The notes beneath the pieces are model-generated. The model saw only the letters and a list, made by a program, of their open reading frames with translations. It searched no databases and had not been told where the DNA came from. From Sabethes cyaneus (Eukaryota > Arthropoda > Insecta > Diptera > Culicidae), in assembly GCF_943734655.1 (NCBI RefSeq), contig NC_071354.1, forward strand, positions 79,607,822-79,671,821: a stretch of DNA of 64,000 bases, given 5' to 3'. Positions 22,221 to 33,289 of the stretch are shown piece by piece (position 1 is the first letter of the stretch; the number at the start of each line of letters is the position of its first letter). The position numbers and the translations under genes were made by a program.

Positions 22221-23472
22221 AAGGGTGTCCCTCATCAAATTGCATCACGGAAGAAAGGCAGTAGAAAATTATTTATTGGGTATTTTCTCTTGAAAATTAG
22301 GGTAGAACTAGTTTAGAGTGTATTGTTTACACTGATTTGTACCGCTGTCAGTCTTTCGACAATTGGAAAAAATGGCGATGCCCGAAAAGGAACGTCGCGA
22401 ATTGATTTTGCGCAAGCATCTGGAAAATCCTCAACTATCTTATCGGGACACCGGAAACAACTCGAAATCGTGCCCTTAACTGTGAGTTGTGTGGTTAAAT
22501 GGTACTACGAAACTCAGAGCACCGAACAGAAGGAGAAATGCGGTCTGAAAGGATGTCATATTAGTGATCAGGATCAAAAGCGTGTCGTAGGAGCGTTTAA
22601 GGAGAACCCCAATTCTTCGTTCCGAGAGCCAAGGAACGGGAGGGACCGCATACGTATAAAGTGCAGTAGGCTCAAAATCGTGACGAACGGCAAAATACGG
22701 TGGGAAAGTCCCGGGCGTGGAAACTATACACCCAGATACTAACGAAGCCTCATTGTCTCATCATAGATGTTGAGACTTACGTCAAGGCGGACTTCCGGCA
22801 GCTTCCGGGGTTTCTGTTCTTCACCGCCCAGCACAAGTTTGATGTTTCGAAGGAAATAATGCAGCAGAAACTTTCAAAGTTTACCAAGAAATACATGATT
22901 TGGCAAGCGATCTGCTCATGTGGCAAACGGAGTGCGCCGTTCGCGACAACCGGGACAGTAAACGGGCAAATCTACCTCAAGAAGTGTCTACAGAAGCGTC
23001 TGCTTCCTCTGTTGAAGCAACACGAGGACTCTACGATCTTCTGGCCGGATCTAGCTTCGTACCACTATTCAAAGGATGTCATAGAAGGGTACTAAGCCAA
23101 CGGAGTCACTTTCGTACTCAAGGACAGGAACGCCCACAACGCACCGGAGCTAAGGCCCATCGAGAAATACTGAGTTATTATGAAGCAGGCACTACGGATG
23201 CATCCCAAGGAGGTCAAATCTGAGGCAGACATGAAGAAAGAGTGAGTTTCCGTACAGAAGAAGCTGCAGCCAGATATTGTACAGAACCTCATGAGTGGAG
23301 ATAAGCGTAAGGTGCGAGCATGCGGTCATGGCATTGAAGTTGAATGAAATAAATATGCCAAAAGGTTACTAATGGGTTATATTTTATTGTCTGAAAGTTT
23401 GGAAAGGAACGGTCAATTAGGTAATTTTCTACAGCGTTTATTCCGTGGTGCAATTTGATGTGACACGCCCTT
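22221..23472 (+). mobile_element. DD37E-type IS630-Tc1-mariner transposon, 1,252 bp
   Basis: TA flanks both ends (22219-22220, 23473-23474). Termini AAGGGTGTCCCTCATCAAAT and, reverse-complemented, AAGGGCGTGTCACATCAAAT match over about 30 bp, including ATTGCAYCACGGAA. The full length for the family is about this size, so the copy is complete at sequence level but carries a broken transposase gene. Known copies of this DD37E family are from mosquitoes, which is the main taxonomic clue in the window. Confidence 0.9.
22371..23348 (+). pseudogene. DD37E transposase pseudogene
   Basis: ATG at 22371 gives MAMPEKERRELILRKHLENP then QLSYRDTGN; after a shift come VSCVVKWYYETQST (helix-turn-helix end) and ISDQDQKRVVGAFKENPNSS. 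After another shift the catalytic part is almost continuous from 22700: IIDVETYVKADF (first Asp), KYMIWQAICSCGKRSAPF, FWPDLASYHYSKDV (second Asp, about 23047), then PELRPIEKY (Glu, about 23163). The spacing from second Asp to Glu gives the 37-residue separation that names the family. It has stops after I-E-G-Y and I-E-K-Y, at least two frameshifts and a damaged middle, so it makes no active enzyme. Confidence 0.9.
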
Positions 23473-25264
23473 TATATTGTCATAAATTTTCTTGATCAGC
23501 GGAAACCTAAGGTTTGAAATCCGAACAGCGTGTGGTAACGAGTAAGGACAACCTATGACCCGACGATTGTGACAGCCAAAGGCACGAATTTTTCTTTTCG
23601 TCGCACTGGTTATAATGCTTTGCTCGTACCACATGTATTACCAGCGTTTAGTTTGCATCCCAAAATTTCATTTTTAGCTCTAACAGCACATAAAGCACGA
23701 CTAATTTTAAAATCCCGAATAAGATTGGGCACTTTCCTAGTATGTTTTTAGTTATCTACTATTGGAAAACATATGCATTGTCAAATTATCATAAATTAAG
23801 CTAAAGCCTGATTAAATACACCTACTGGATTTAGTGCTGGATGGGCTTCCCGCCGATTCAAATAATTGGTTGGGTTGGAACGAAATACTTCTTCATGATT
23901 CTTCAATACTTGAACTTCATGAATGACATAGAAATGCTAGAATTAATGAACACATGAGAAGAGTAACCACTTTAAGAACGTCAACATTTTTTCTAGCTCT
24001 ATATAAATGCTGCTGGGTGACAAGTTATCAAATTAAAACGGTTGAATGTAATCTTCATGCAATCACATCCGAGAAGTAAAACAGAAACATATCTTCTGGG
24101 ATGTCGCTTTCACAATGCGCTTTTAAAAATTGTTCCTTATGTGGTATGAACTTCACATGCACACAAAAAAACTGAGTAAAAAATTAGGGTGCAAAGAAGA
24201 TACCTTTCCGTCTGACGCGAAGGGGGAAAACATTTCAAATGTGGTGTTTGCTGCACGCGCTCCTAATTTAATAATAAATAACAATAACAATTGCTTTAGC
24301 TGCTATCGAAACGCACGCGATTGTTTTATTATTGGAAAAATCGGGCCTCTGGGAAGAGGAACGTCTAGCTGGTTGAGATATCCGTCTGGATTCATCCATA
24401 TAAGACTTTTGAAGACCTTTAAAGCATATTTTATCCCGTTCTCAAAAACTAACCGAATCCTGTCAGAGTGATTTTCTACGGATATGGTGTTCGAAGTCTT
24501 TCGACAGTAATTGAACCGTTGTTTTAAAAGAAACAGTTCATCGTCAGTTGATTACAATTTCTCTACTGGAAATCGTCAAGAAACGAAGGAAAAAAAAGAT
24601 CAATAAATTGATCCATTTATAAGCGTACATACATGAATAAATGAATTGCAGGAAAATCAAATGTATGTGTCCGACAAGCGAGGAAGCGGGGGAAAACAAA
24701 ATCGAATTATGAGGGTGATTACTTCCAGGGTTCGTCACTCTTGCATAGCCAGCTCGTCCGGCAGGGTTAGGCCAGGACGAGCGAGTGAGTGCGTGCGATG
24801 TGGTTCGATTGATTGGCAGACCCTTCATCCATCAAGTTGCCGTTTCGTTCGTCACGGTTTTTCGGCAACACGACTACGTATACGTATACAAGAGCGGTGT
24901 GATAAGAATCGGAACCGTAAATGTTGCAACGTTGAAGATTTAGGGGAAAAATTTTTGTTGTTCGTCGGCAGATGGAAATCTGTTTTTGGGAATGATGAAT
25001 GCATGCAATAATCGTAATGTGAATGTTTCGTTTATGATGTTATGTATGGCAGGCCGAGCTGTGCTTGTGGAAAAACAATTTATCAGCAAGGTTGCGCATA
25101 ATATCTTGAGACAATTTATTTGTTGTTTATTCACACTTGGGAACAGCGATTATTCTAGCAATATGTAAACTGCAGTACACTTTATAGATTATGATTGAAA
25201 CAGTTCAATTAATAAAAAGTGTTTTTGCATTCACTTTCGTATCTTCGTGCTAACTATTGAACTA
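23473..25264. other. 1.8 kb without recognisable genes
   Basis: No domain or repeat identified. The frames at 24130-24471 and 24646-25011 look non-coding. Confidence 0.35.
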
Positions 25265-25484
25265 GGGTAGACGCAGCAGTAGTAGTGGTAGTACCAGTAG
25301 TGGTGGAAACTTGAATTATTTCATTATTTTTGCAGATTTTGGTACAAGTTTGATAAGTATCGAACTACCAGTAAGAGTATTATTTGATAAGTATCAAACT
25401 TGTACCAAAATCTGCAAAAATAATATGGAATAATTCGAGTTTCCACCACTACTGTTACTACCACCACTAATGGTGCGTCTACCC
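25265..25484. mobile_element. 220-bp hairpin MITE, TA-flanked
   Basis: Nearly the whole element is an inverted repeat. The left arm starts GGGTAGACGCAGCAGTAGTA and includes TTTTTGCAGATTTTGGTACA and AGTTTGATAAGTATC; the right arm is its complement ending GCGTCTACCC. The loop is only about 20 bp. TA lies on both sides (25263-25264, 25485-25486), suggesting Tc1/mariner-type mobilisation. A transcript would fold into a stem of about 100 bp. Confidence 0.85.
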
Positions 25485-27639
25485 TACTAATATAATGTAT
25501 ATACTGGACACCACACATATTGTTCTTACAATATAAAAATGATCATTTACCTTATTCGCGAATCAAACACGGTTTAGGTATTTTTATGTTGACAACTCTG
25601 TAACCTTGCAACAATGGAACCCCTCAGCTTACCAAGTCAGTTAATCAGCCGCTTCTTTAGAGTAAAGATACAGTTGGGATCGCTACTTCTGGAGAACAGA
25701 CGCACCAAGTTTTTGAAGCGTCGATTCGACTTGTAGGAGCTTGTTGTTGAAAGAGATTTAGTAAAGCCGGATATACACGTGTTGCTTTAAATTTACGAAA
25801 GATATTCACTGTGTGATATGCACCGGAGCATCGGTGAAAAATTAAGAAACTTCTGATAGAAAGCTAATGATTCGAGTTGATGTAAATCGGCCTAAGAATC
25901 CCAATTGTACGAGAACAGTTCGAGCGCCAGCGCCAACAAGGGTAAACAAATTTCTCCACTGCAAAGGGCCCTGACGATCCCTACCATGGATGACTTAATA
26001 ACTCAGTGAAGAATAATCCATCCACTATCAACCATTTATTTATTTAAGCTTGTTTGCACCGTACATGCAGTACCCTTAGATTGCATGCCTGCTCATATAG
26101 GTAATGATTAAATAATAAGTATTACTTGTGGTAATTCATTAGATTGAAAGGCCGATCCAGTAGATGTAGGGCTGTACGTTAAGAGCTTTCACTCTGAACA
26201 TGAACCATGGTCGTTCCATTCGTTTGCATAGTCAAATGGATGGGTCAACAAACGTAGTCCAAGAAGAGCCGCATTTCAATCATCTTTAGGCCATCCACGG
26301 GTCCGGTCTGTTCGATTCCATTTACGCCTTACACTAAGTTGGAATATCTGTACATGTAAACTGACCCGTATTAGTATTTTTGTTTTCGGTTTAAAAATTG
26401 ATTGTCAAATAAGTTTCATATGTATTTTCCTGTGTTTTTGGAACACACATATCAATTATAAATGATTTTATTCAAATGATATTCTTTATTCCATGTGACT
26501 TGCTTACGTTTTTCTTCTGGACCAGTCTGAGCTGCATATGCAAATAACAACTGAACCTAACCCTGACAGATTCGTTGCATGCTATTCAAATATACACTTT
26601 GCAAGTTCTTCTTAGTTTTGGAGTAACCTTCTACTGTACCGGTTTACATCTAAGCGATGCGCTGCGCTGGGAAGCAGAGAAAGAAAACCATTTAATTGCA
26701 CAACAGCTTGTGGTAAACCGCAGGGCAAAGGAGCTTCCTTACTCTGCCTGCAATGCACGCAGCCCACAACGGAAGAGTCACAGGTAGGAACATATTGATG
26801 GCCAGAAGAACCGGCAAAGTGCTCTGACTGTTTGTGTTGGAAACAGTATGTTTTTGACGACTTTCCTCAGAAGTATGTCCGACTTGCTTAAAGAGAAAGA
26901 AAAAAACATACGTTCGATCAATAACACCATCGTAACTCGGCATGACATAGTGATAAGGATGGTTCGTGAAAATGGGGAAAAAGGCAGAATTCAATTAAAA
27001 CTTATAAATCTGTCACTATTTTCCCCGGTTTTTTCCATACCCTGGCAAACAATAAGTGACCAAACTTTCCCCTTTTCACATCATCAATCATCATCAAATG
27101 AAATGGACCATGGCAGACGTATGAGATCGGGTTGAGCTTACCCGGAAGGAGTAACATAAGGGTTCGCGTATTTCTCCCCCCGGATTAGGGAAAGGCTTCG
27201 GTAAAGATTTTTTCTTTTGCACATTCTGCACGGATGATGAATGCTCGACAGTTATTTGGGCCATTAGTTTGGTTTTAGGTGAGAGATACCGATATTTCAA
27301 AAAAAACTGAAAACGAGTCCTGCGGGAGAAAGCCACGATGAAGCGTGGTGTTGAATATGCCATAGGATAATAGTATTATGACTTTCTGACGAAGATAATT
27401 TAAGTTAGAAAAAAGATGGGTTTTTATGCCAATTTGAGAATGATTGCAATGGTGTCAACTCAAATTGGCTTTTCCCATTCATCGGTTTCAATGAGAGGTA
27501 ATCAGTTGAAGTTAAAACAATAAATAAAATAAATAAATAAATAAATCTGGTTGAACCATGTTGCACGCTCTATTCCCGGTGCCGGGATTTGATGGCACAG
27601 TCGTCCGACATTTTTGTAACGAAGTTGGTACCTGTACCT
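25485..27639. other. 2.2 kb without recognisable genes
   Basis: Only an (AAAT)n microsatellite at about 27520-27545 and a small hairpin (GCCAATTTGAG against CTCAAATTGGC, 27429-27471) stand out. No domain identified. Confidence 0.35.
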
Positions 27640-28080
27640 GTAGATGTAAAATAGACCCCGCGGTGGTGCTTAGACTTTGACGTGAACATCATCAACGTGC
27701 ACACGCTGTTGGAGTCGCTGCCTAAAACTTGATATGAAGATCTTCATCAGGATTTCAACACTCCTGTCGGCTAAGTATACAAATCGGTGATTGGAGGGTT
27801 CCACGCATATCCGCTGACCAACGAAATGGTTCTAAAACTTATATACTTTCTTCCAATACAAGCTCCAAATCAGACAGAAATGCTGATCGACCATTGTTTG
27901 ATTGATTGCAGTCAGTTCTCAGACATCATTGACGTCAGTTCCTATGGTAGCGCTAACGTTAGCTTGGACCCCCGCCAATTGATAGTTAAGAGACGCCCAA
28001 AACTCTTCGTTGTGAACAACATTCAGTATCGAGGCCATCCGTGCATTCCATTCAAGCAGCATCCTCTTGACAGTGCTCAG
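27640..28080 (+). pseudogene. RTE-like endonuclease relic with internal deletion
   Basis: Plus-strand frames read FDVNIINVHTLLES (as F-D-I-N-I-I-N-V-H-x-P-x-E in relatives), VIGGFHAYPL (normally I-G-D-F-N-A), then IDHCLIDCSQFSDIIDVSSY and RRPKLFVVNNIQYRG. The I-D-H-x-L-I-D block and the following strand are the end of the AP endonuclease; the active-site S-D-H has become S-L-D-P. Part of the domain between the second and third blocks is missing. It meets an inverted RTE 3' end at about 28085. Confidence 0.7.
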
Positions 28081-28084
28081 TCCT

Positions 28085-28980
28085 GGGCTACGCGCCGCCC
28101 AGTGTTGAGCGTCTCGACACATGCAAGTCAGTTTCAATTTTGTCGAGACATCTAGCACGTTGGGCTCCTCTATTTCTGGTGCCGGTGGGGTTCTTGAAGA
28201 TAACGGATTTCACTGCGCAGTCGCCCGGCATTCGTACAACGTGGCCGACCCACCGTAGTCTCTCAACTATCGCTACGATGGGTGTCGTATGGTATCGCTA
28301 CGTATGTCGTATGGTAGCGTATGCTTCTAATTCGTAGCGTTTTGCGAAGGGCAAAGTAGGCCCGATTCCCCACTTAAATGTGCTGCTGGATCCCCTTACT
28401 AGTGTTGGTGTCCGTGAGCACCAGCAATCCCAAATACACGAAGTTATATGCCACTTCTAGTTCGTTGCCGTCAACAGTTACCGTCCGCGAGAGGCACGCG
28501 TTTGTTTCCTTTGAGTATTTGGTCTTCGACGCATTTATGTTTAGCTCACTCCTCCTAGACTCGAATTTCGTCGGATCACCCCCTCAAGTGCACTGTTGGA
28601 CAGCATGCAGGACAAGCTGTCACCTTCTGTCAACCGTCACTGCGTCTCGCAGGGACTCGAGTGTCCCCGAGATGCACATGAAATACATCACTTGATCCAA
28701 TATAAAATGTACCTTTGATCAGTGGTGTCAATTTATCCGGAACACCATATTCGTGCATTATCTACCATAGCTAGTTTCGATCGACTGTACCGTATGCTGC
28801 TTTGAAATTAATAAAGATGTAATGCGCAGACACGTTGTACTCCCGACATTTCTACAAGATCTGAGGGATGGTAAACATCTGGTCCGTAATTGCGCGGACC
28901 CTCATGATGCCCGCTTGGTATTTCCCTACAAAACACTGTGCTATCGGTGATAGCCAGCGTAACAAGATCATAATCAATTG
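28085..28980 (-). pseudogene. RTE-like RT and C-terminus relic, minus strand
   Basis: This stretch is colinear with the 59.8-60.7 kb copy: RT start (TDQMFTIPQIL-like) near 28870, the F-I-N-F-K-A-A-Y-G region near 28800, and the K-T-K-Y segment near 28520. The thumb follows at 28380-28450 (compare GTCACCAGCGATCCCAAATA near 60070) and the C-terminal V-x-H-V-x-R-M-P region at 28200. The F-A-D-D region is deleted (between about 28570 and 28690). It ends in the non-coding 3' end AGCACGTTGGGCTCC at 28154. It lies head to head with the endonuclease piece at 27640-28080. Confidence 0.7.
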
Positions 28981-29029
28981 TTTTTTGGAAGGCACCCCCT
29001 AGGCCCCCTCGAGGGAAAATTTCCTAGCT

Positions 29030-29540
29030 CCTTCGCTGTATTGGGTCCTGGGTTATTTGCCGCCAATTCGTTGAGCATCTCGACACAAGCAAATCGGCTT
29101 CAATCTGGTCGAGCCATCTAGTAAGTTGGGTTTCTCTTTTTCTAAAGGCCCTCATACGCGTACGAACATGTTATCCGAAAATGTTGGTGAATTCATGTTC
29201 GGTCAACACTCACACCTGTGTATGAACGTCACGAACCAAGCAGGCAAAAGAAGATGCTGGGTGTTTGTCGCTCGACCTGAATGACCCGCCACCATTTTAT
29301 TTGTTCCCAGTCTAACATATGCGTACGTGTATGAGGCCCTTAAGGCCGATGAAGGTCTAGAAGAGAACAGATTCACTGCACGGTCATCCGGTATTCTTGC
29401 GACGTGACCGACTCATTGTACTCTCCCAACTTTCGACAAGTGTACTTTGAGAATCATTCCAAGTAATGCCTGCAGTGCATGATTCATATGCCTACGCCAT
29501 TCTTCGCTTTCAGTTTGCGCTCCACCTCCTCCTGATGAAA
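29030..29540 (-). pseudogene. RTE-like 3' end, split by a Harbinger-like MITE
   Basis: The non-coding end at 29085-29142 (CTGGTCGAGCCATCTAGTAA) and the coding tail at 29344-29450 are the same as in the 2.7 and 28.1 kb copies; the text continues to 29540 (ATTCATATGCCTACGCCATT). Between them sits the 195-bp element at 29146. Nothing upstream of the C-terminal region is left. Confidence 0.65.
29146..29340. mobile_element. 195-bp PIF/Harbinger-like MITE
   Basis: It is flanked by TAA (29143-29145, 29341-29343), the three-base duplication of PIF/Harbinger. Termini are AGGCCCTCATACGCGTACG and, reverse-complemented, AGGGCCTCATACACGTACG. The insertion is proven by comparison: the host RTE 3' end is continuous in the copies at 2.7 and 28.1 kb. 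Confidence 0.85.
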
Positions 29541-29811
29541 ATCTATTCGCTACAAAACACAACAATCAAAACACTGAGATACACGTGGTAGGAAAGGGAC
29601 ATTGATTTTTCGGGTGAGATTTTCGAATCTCTTCAGAATCCGCAATCAGCAGATTCATCTTCCGTGAAGTAGCAAGGTATGAGGACGAAGTTTCTAAAAT
29701 AACAGGAAATATGAACCGAACTTTCTCGTTTTTGAAGGTTTATCATTCTAATAATGGGTTTCAAGAAACCGACAATTATTCAAAAGAAATGGCGGTTGAC
29801 TGTGACCAGTG

Positions 29812-30226
29812 TTACGAAGCCCGCACTTGTGTGGGCTAATTTTCTTACACATGCGTACTCGTTCTAATGAACACACCGGCATAAGCATTCCTTTCGGACT
29901 CCCGCTCTTGTTTATTCATGCACTGCAACGACTTTTGCGAGTGTGTATTTAGCTAACAGCCACGGTGGTCGTTCTTGCACGCTATTACAGCCTGAGTAAC
30001 TGATACCGATCACTCGCGAGGACTCGCACTTCTACCCGCGTGTAGAATCGAGGGCGTAAGATGAAGAAGAAAACAAAAAGTAATGCAAAATCTGTATCCC
30101 AGTGTGCCGCTTACCCTGACGGGCAGCTGGATGCTCAAGAGTTGTTTGCCACGTAAGTGGTTATGCAGAAAGATGCTACGAGACTGCGCGTTTGCGAGTG
30201 TGTAGGTAGTCGAATGTCGGCACACA
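29812..30226 (-). mobile_element. Second copy of the R1-type element's 5' leader, inverted
   Basis: The reverse complement aligns with 19464-19865 over about 400 bp: CATTCGACTACCTACA, CACTGGGATACAGATTTTGC, CGATTCTACACGCGGGTAGA, AAATACACACTCGCAAAAG, TGAATAAACAAGAGCGG, CACACAAGTGCGGGCTTCG. The homology starts at the same base as the copy at 19464 but the flank here is not TAGA. ORF1 is absent, so it is an isolated leader fragment. Confidence 0.75.
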
Positions 30227-30329
30227 GCAACGTCGGCTGTTTTTCGTTTGTTCTGGGGGCGCCATTTTGAGAATTGGCGTGGAGCGACAAATTGGCTAGC
30301 GCCGGCCCTGGTTGCAACCCTAGCAATTC

Positions 30330-30500
30330 AGCGATCTGCAGTTCCAGGTACCAAGTATCCATTCCATGTCCTTATTTCGTCGCCTTTGTTCATGCCGAAT
30401 GTTCCGAGTCGAATTTCCTTGATTTTTCGTAGTAAGGTGGGTTACTAGGTTACCTTACTAGGGCCATGCTACCGAGTCTCGTGGAATAGGCAATGGCTGG
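30330..30500 (-). mobile_element. RTE-like 5' fragment
   Basis: CATGCCGAATGTTCCGA, GTTACCTTACTAGGGCCATG and the following 40 bp correspond to the 62.38-62.50 kb part of the long RTE copy. It is a non-coding or heavily decayed 5' piece. Confidence 0.5.
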
Positions 30501-30939
30501 TAAAGATCGCATCGCAGCGAAGCTTGTTAAAATGGAAGCGTAAAAGCTTTGTTTATCTCCTAGAAAGCTGGACTGTGAAAACTATTGTACAATAACCGTT
30601 CTCAATGCCTGACTCACATTCATACGTTATTCAGCACAGAATTGTATAGTAGTACGGAGGGAGTCAGGCTTAATCGGATATTATCGACATATACAGATGA
30701 AACACGTATATTTAACACGTATATCGCCTCCAAAATAGTACAGATATACCATTTTGCGCATCAAATACGATTTATTAGCAATTTAGCATGCATATCTATA
30801 CGTAATGCTGATTTTTAACTGTTACATACATACAAAAATGCTAGCTGGGTACTCCGGCTCTCGGCTAGTAAAGTAAGTGATCGTTCTTAATGCTGCCTAC
30901 AAAGTGCTTTTCCAAGTCATTTCATTTCATCATCACCAT

Positions 30940-31360
30940 TTTGCAGGAATTTACCAAGTTGGATTCGTCGAAGTGCGGTCAACGAAAAATCAACTATTTT
31001 CACTGCGGCAGCTTCTCCGAAAAAGGCAGTAAATACAGAATTCGTTGACTTTAAAGCTACATATGATACCATCGACCATAAAGAACTATTGAAATATTTG
31101 AGTTGCTATCGACTGTAACGTATTATTTGGAGATATCTATCTCCAATTTAGGGAAAATCATGAACGTAAAGGGCTTTTTCGGGATGCTAATTAGACTGAT
31201 TCAATTTCCGATGGATGGTACACTGTGTTGTGTTCGGATTTTGGGTGGATAGTCGATTTCATTCGAGTCCCACAGAGGGTTGTTGTTCTCTGCGGGAATG
31301 AAACGCGAACAACGCTGTTCTACTCTTGTTTTTCAACTCTGAAAAAGGTGTGACCTCAAA
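30940..31360 (+). pseudogene. RTE-like RT palm fragment, plus strand
   Basis: The plus strand reads EFVDFKATYDTIDHKELLKY then, after a shift, GMLIRLIQFPMDGTLCCVRI followed by LGG, stop, SISFESHRGLLFS. The F-V-D-F-K-A-x-Y-D-x-I and F-x-S-x-R-G-L-R-Q-G-D blocks are RT motifs; the latter is degraded. Its wording differs from the 60 kb copy, so it belongs to a separate subfamily. Confidence 0.65.
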
Positions 31361-33289
31361 AACACGACTTCATATTGCCAGGATAAATTCCTCATTTAAA
31401 TGCAGGATATCGATTTGGAATTTCAAAACAGTTCAGCAACTTCCAAAACATTTCTTTAGCTGCTTTATTTCTTTTGTGTGTCTTTTTGGTATTCTTTTTG
31501 GTGTGTCTGCTTAAAAGAAAAACATTCTAATCCTCAAGGAATACATTCGATCCGTACATACCTAAATGCATTTCAATTGCAAATCTCGATGCATCGCAAC
31601 TTTGTTGCAAATTTTACGACAATTCTCGGTATTAAACAACACATCATCGATGCACCCACTAGAAGTGTACAGCAAAAAAAAATAACGAATTGAAATAACT
31701 TTTACCAGCGAAGAAATCAGTTACTCAAAACTGTTAGGGCTCATTCTTCAATTGTATGGTCGGTCGGTTAGAGCCAGCAGCGAATGGCAACAGCATGAAT
31801 CCCATATGTACCGGTGTAGGTAGGTATATGCACGTACCTACACACCGATACTTTCGTCGTGGCTACCGGTTTTATGCATTTTGTTTTCTTTGCCAGCAGA
31901 CAGAAATCCAGCTGGAACAATTGGGTCTTCCTATGTTTTCCTTTTCGTTCGAAAACGAAAAAGGTAAACCTTTGCCCGTACGTACTCCGTCCCCCAGGGT
32001 AGTTTACACCGTGGAACGCAATCATTGCTTCTGAATCGTGCCGAGCACACCCAAGAGAGACGAGCCAACCCAGAACGGATCAATTCTACGATTCTCATCG
32101 GCTGATGGGAGGAATAGTGAATTTGTAGGTATATGTACAGTGGGAGCAATTTATTGTACTCTATGTTGTGATGGTTTTATTGAATGACCCTGTTGGTTGT
32201 ACATATTATTTACTGTAGATTAGAGGGCGATGAAGATTATCTTGTTCATGCGTTTATTTTCGAACAAACAATAGAGCGTTCAAAATATGCAGAGCTTAGA
32301 GCTTAGAATACATTATGAAATTTCCTCGAGCTTCGACCGAAAACGCCCTCTAATTCCTTTCAAACGCTCCTGTACCTTATGTTGCAAGTCGCCTGCATCT
32401 CTGTGCAACAGCAACACAAAGGTGTTGGTGTAGCCCAGCAGCAAATGCACGTGTGGAGTGCCCTCGAATGGGAGAAACAACGAAAAAAAAGAATCATAAC
32501 AAAAAAAGAAAAATAATCAAACTCGTTGCATTTACTTCTTTTTCTTCTCCGATTTCCGTCCGTCCATCGTCGCCGTCGGTCGTCGTCGTTTGTGCAGTTC
32601 GACCGAAAACGACCAGGACCGGTTTTCAACTATTTTTCTAACAGCGGCTCTAAAACTGCACCACACCAAGCTGCATGCAGGCATTGCCGTTTGCCGTGTT
32701 GCTGTTGGCTGGCTGGAAAACTTTTACAGCAAGGTATTTGTATGCCGAGCCCGAGACACAGGCTCCCATCGCGTACCCAGCCACAGACAGACTCCGGCCG
32801 CTCCGGCTGAGTTGAACTCGAAATGTTCTGTTTCAACTTCAGACCATAGAAAGAGAAGGAAAGAACGGTTTCCAGCCTGTATTGTTCATTCACGTTTTCG
32901 TCCGGCAACGGCAGTGGCATCCTGTCGTATGTATGGAAACACGTCGATCGATTTTAGTTTGTTTATGATTTAGATTTATTGTTTGTTTAGTCGTAAACAA
33001 TAGAACGCTTGCTTTAGCTGAGATTTGAATAATTTAATCCATAGGCAAACGGGCTGCGTAGTCTGTCGTACACGGTTGAAGTTTTTAATTTGTAGCAATT
33101 AGCACTTGATAGATAAATATAGGTAATTTCCCGCAATCTTACAATAGCTTGCAGTTCCAACCCGATGCAAAACCAAATTTAAACTTTTGGTTTGTTAGTT
33201 ATGGTTCAGAATTCAAGCAAAGAATCCCGCTGCTCACGACTGTTGAAATTCAGATAGAAATGTTAACAGAATTTCCCGATTTATCAATT
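31361..33289. other. 1.9 kb without recognisable genes
   Basis: Overlapping open frames of 60-127 codons at 31756-32973 on both strands have no known domain. A small hairpin (GTAGGTAGGTA against TACCTACAC) lies at about 31813-31842. Confidence 0.35.

Noticed and set aside
25265..25484. CRISPR-like or microRNA gene
   Set aside because: There are no spaced direct repeats, and the stem is far longer than a standard pre-miRNA; a TA-flanked MITE explains it better.
31756..32973. Cluster of frames that might be exons
   Set aside because: No domain similarity or consistent reading frame; splice signals at the edges are not convincing.
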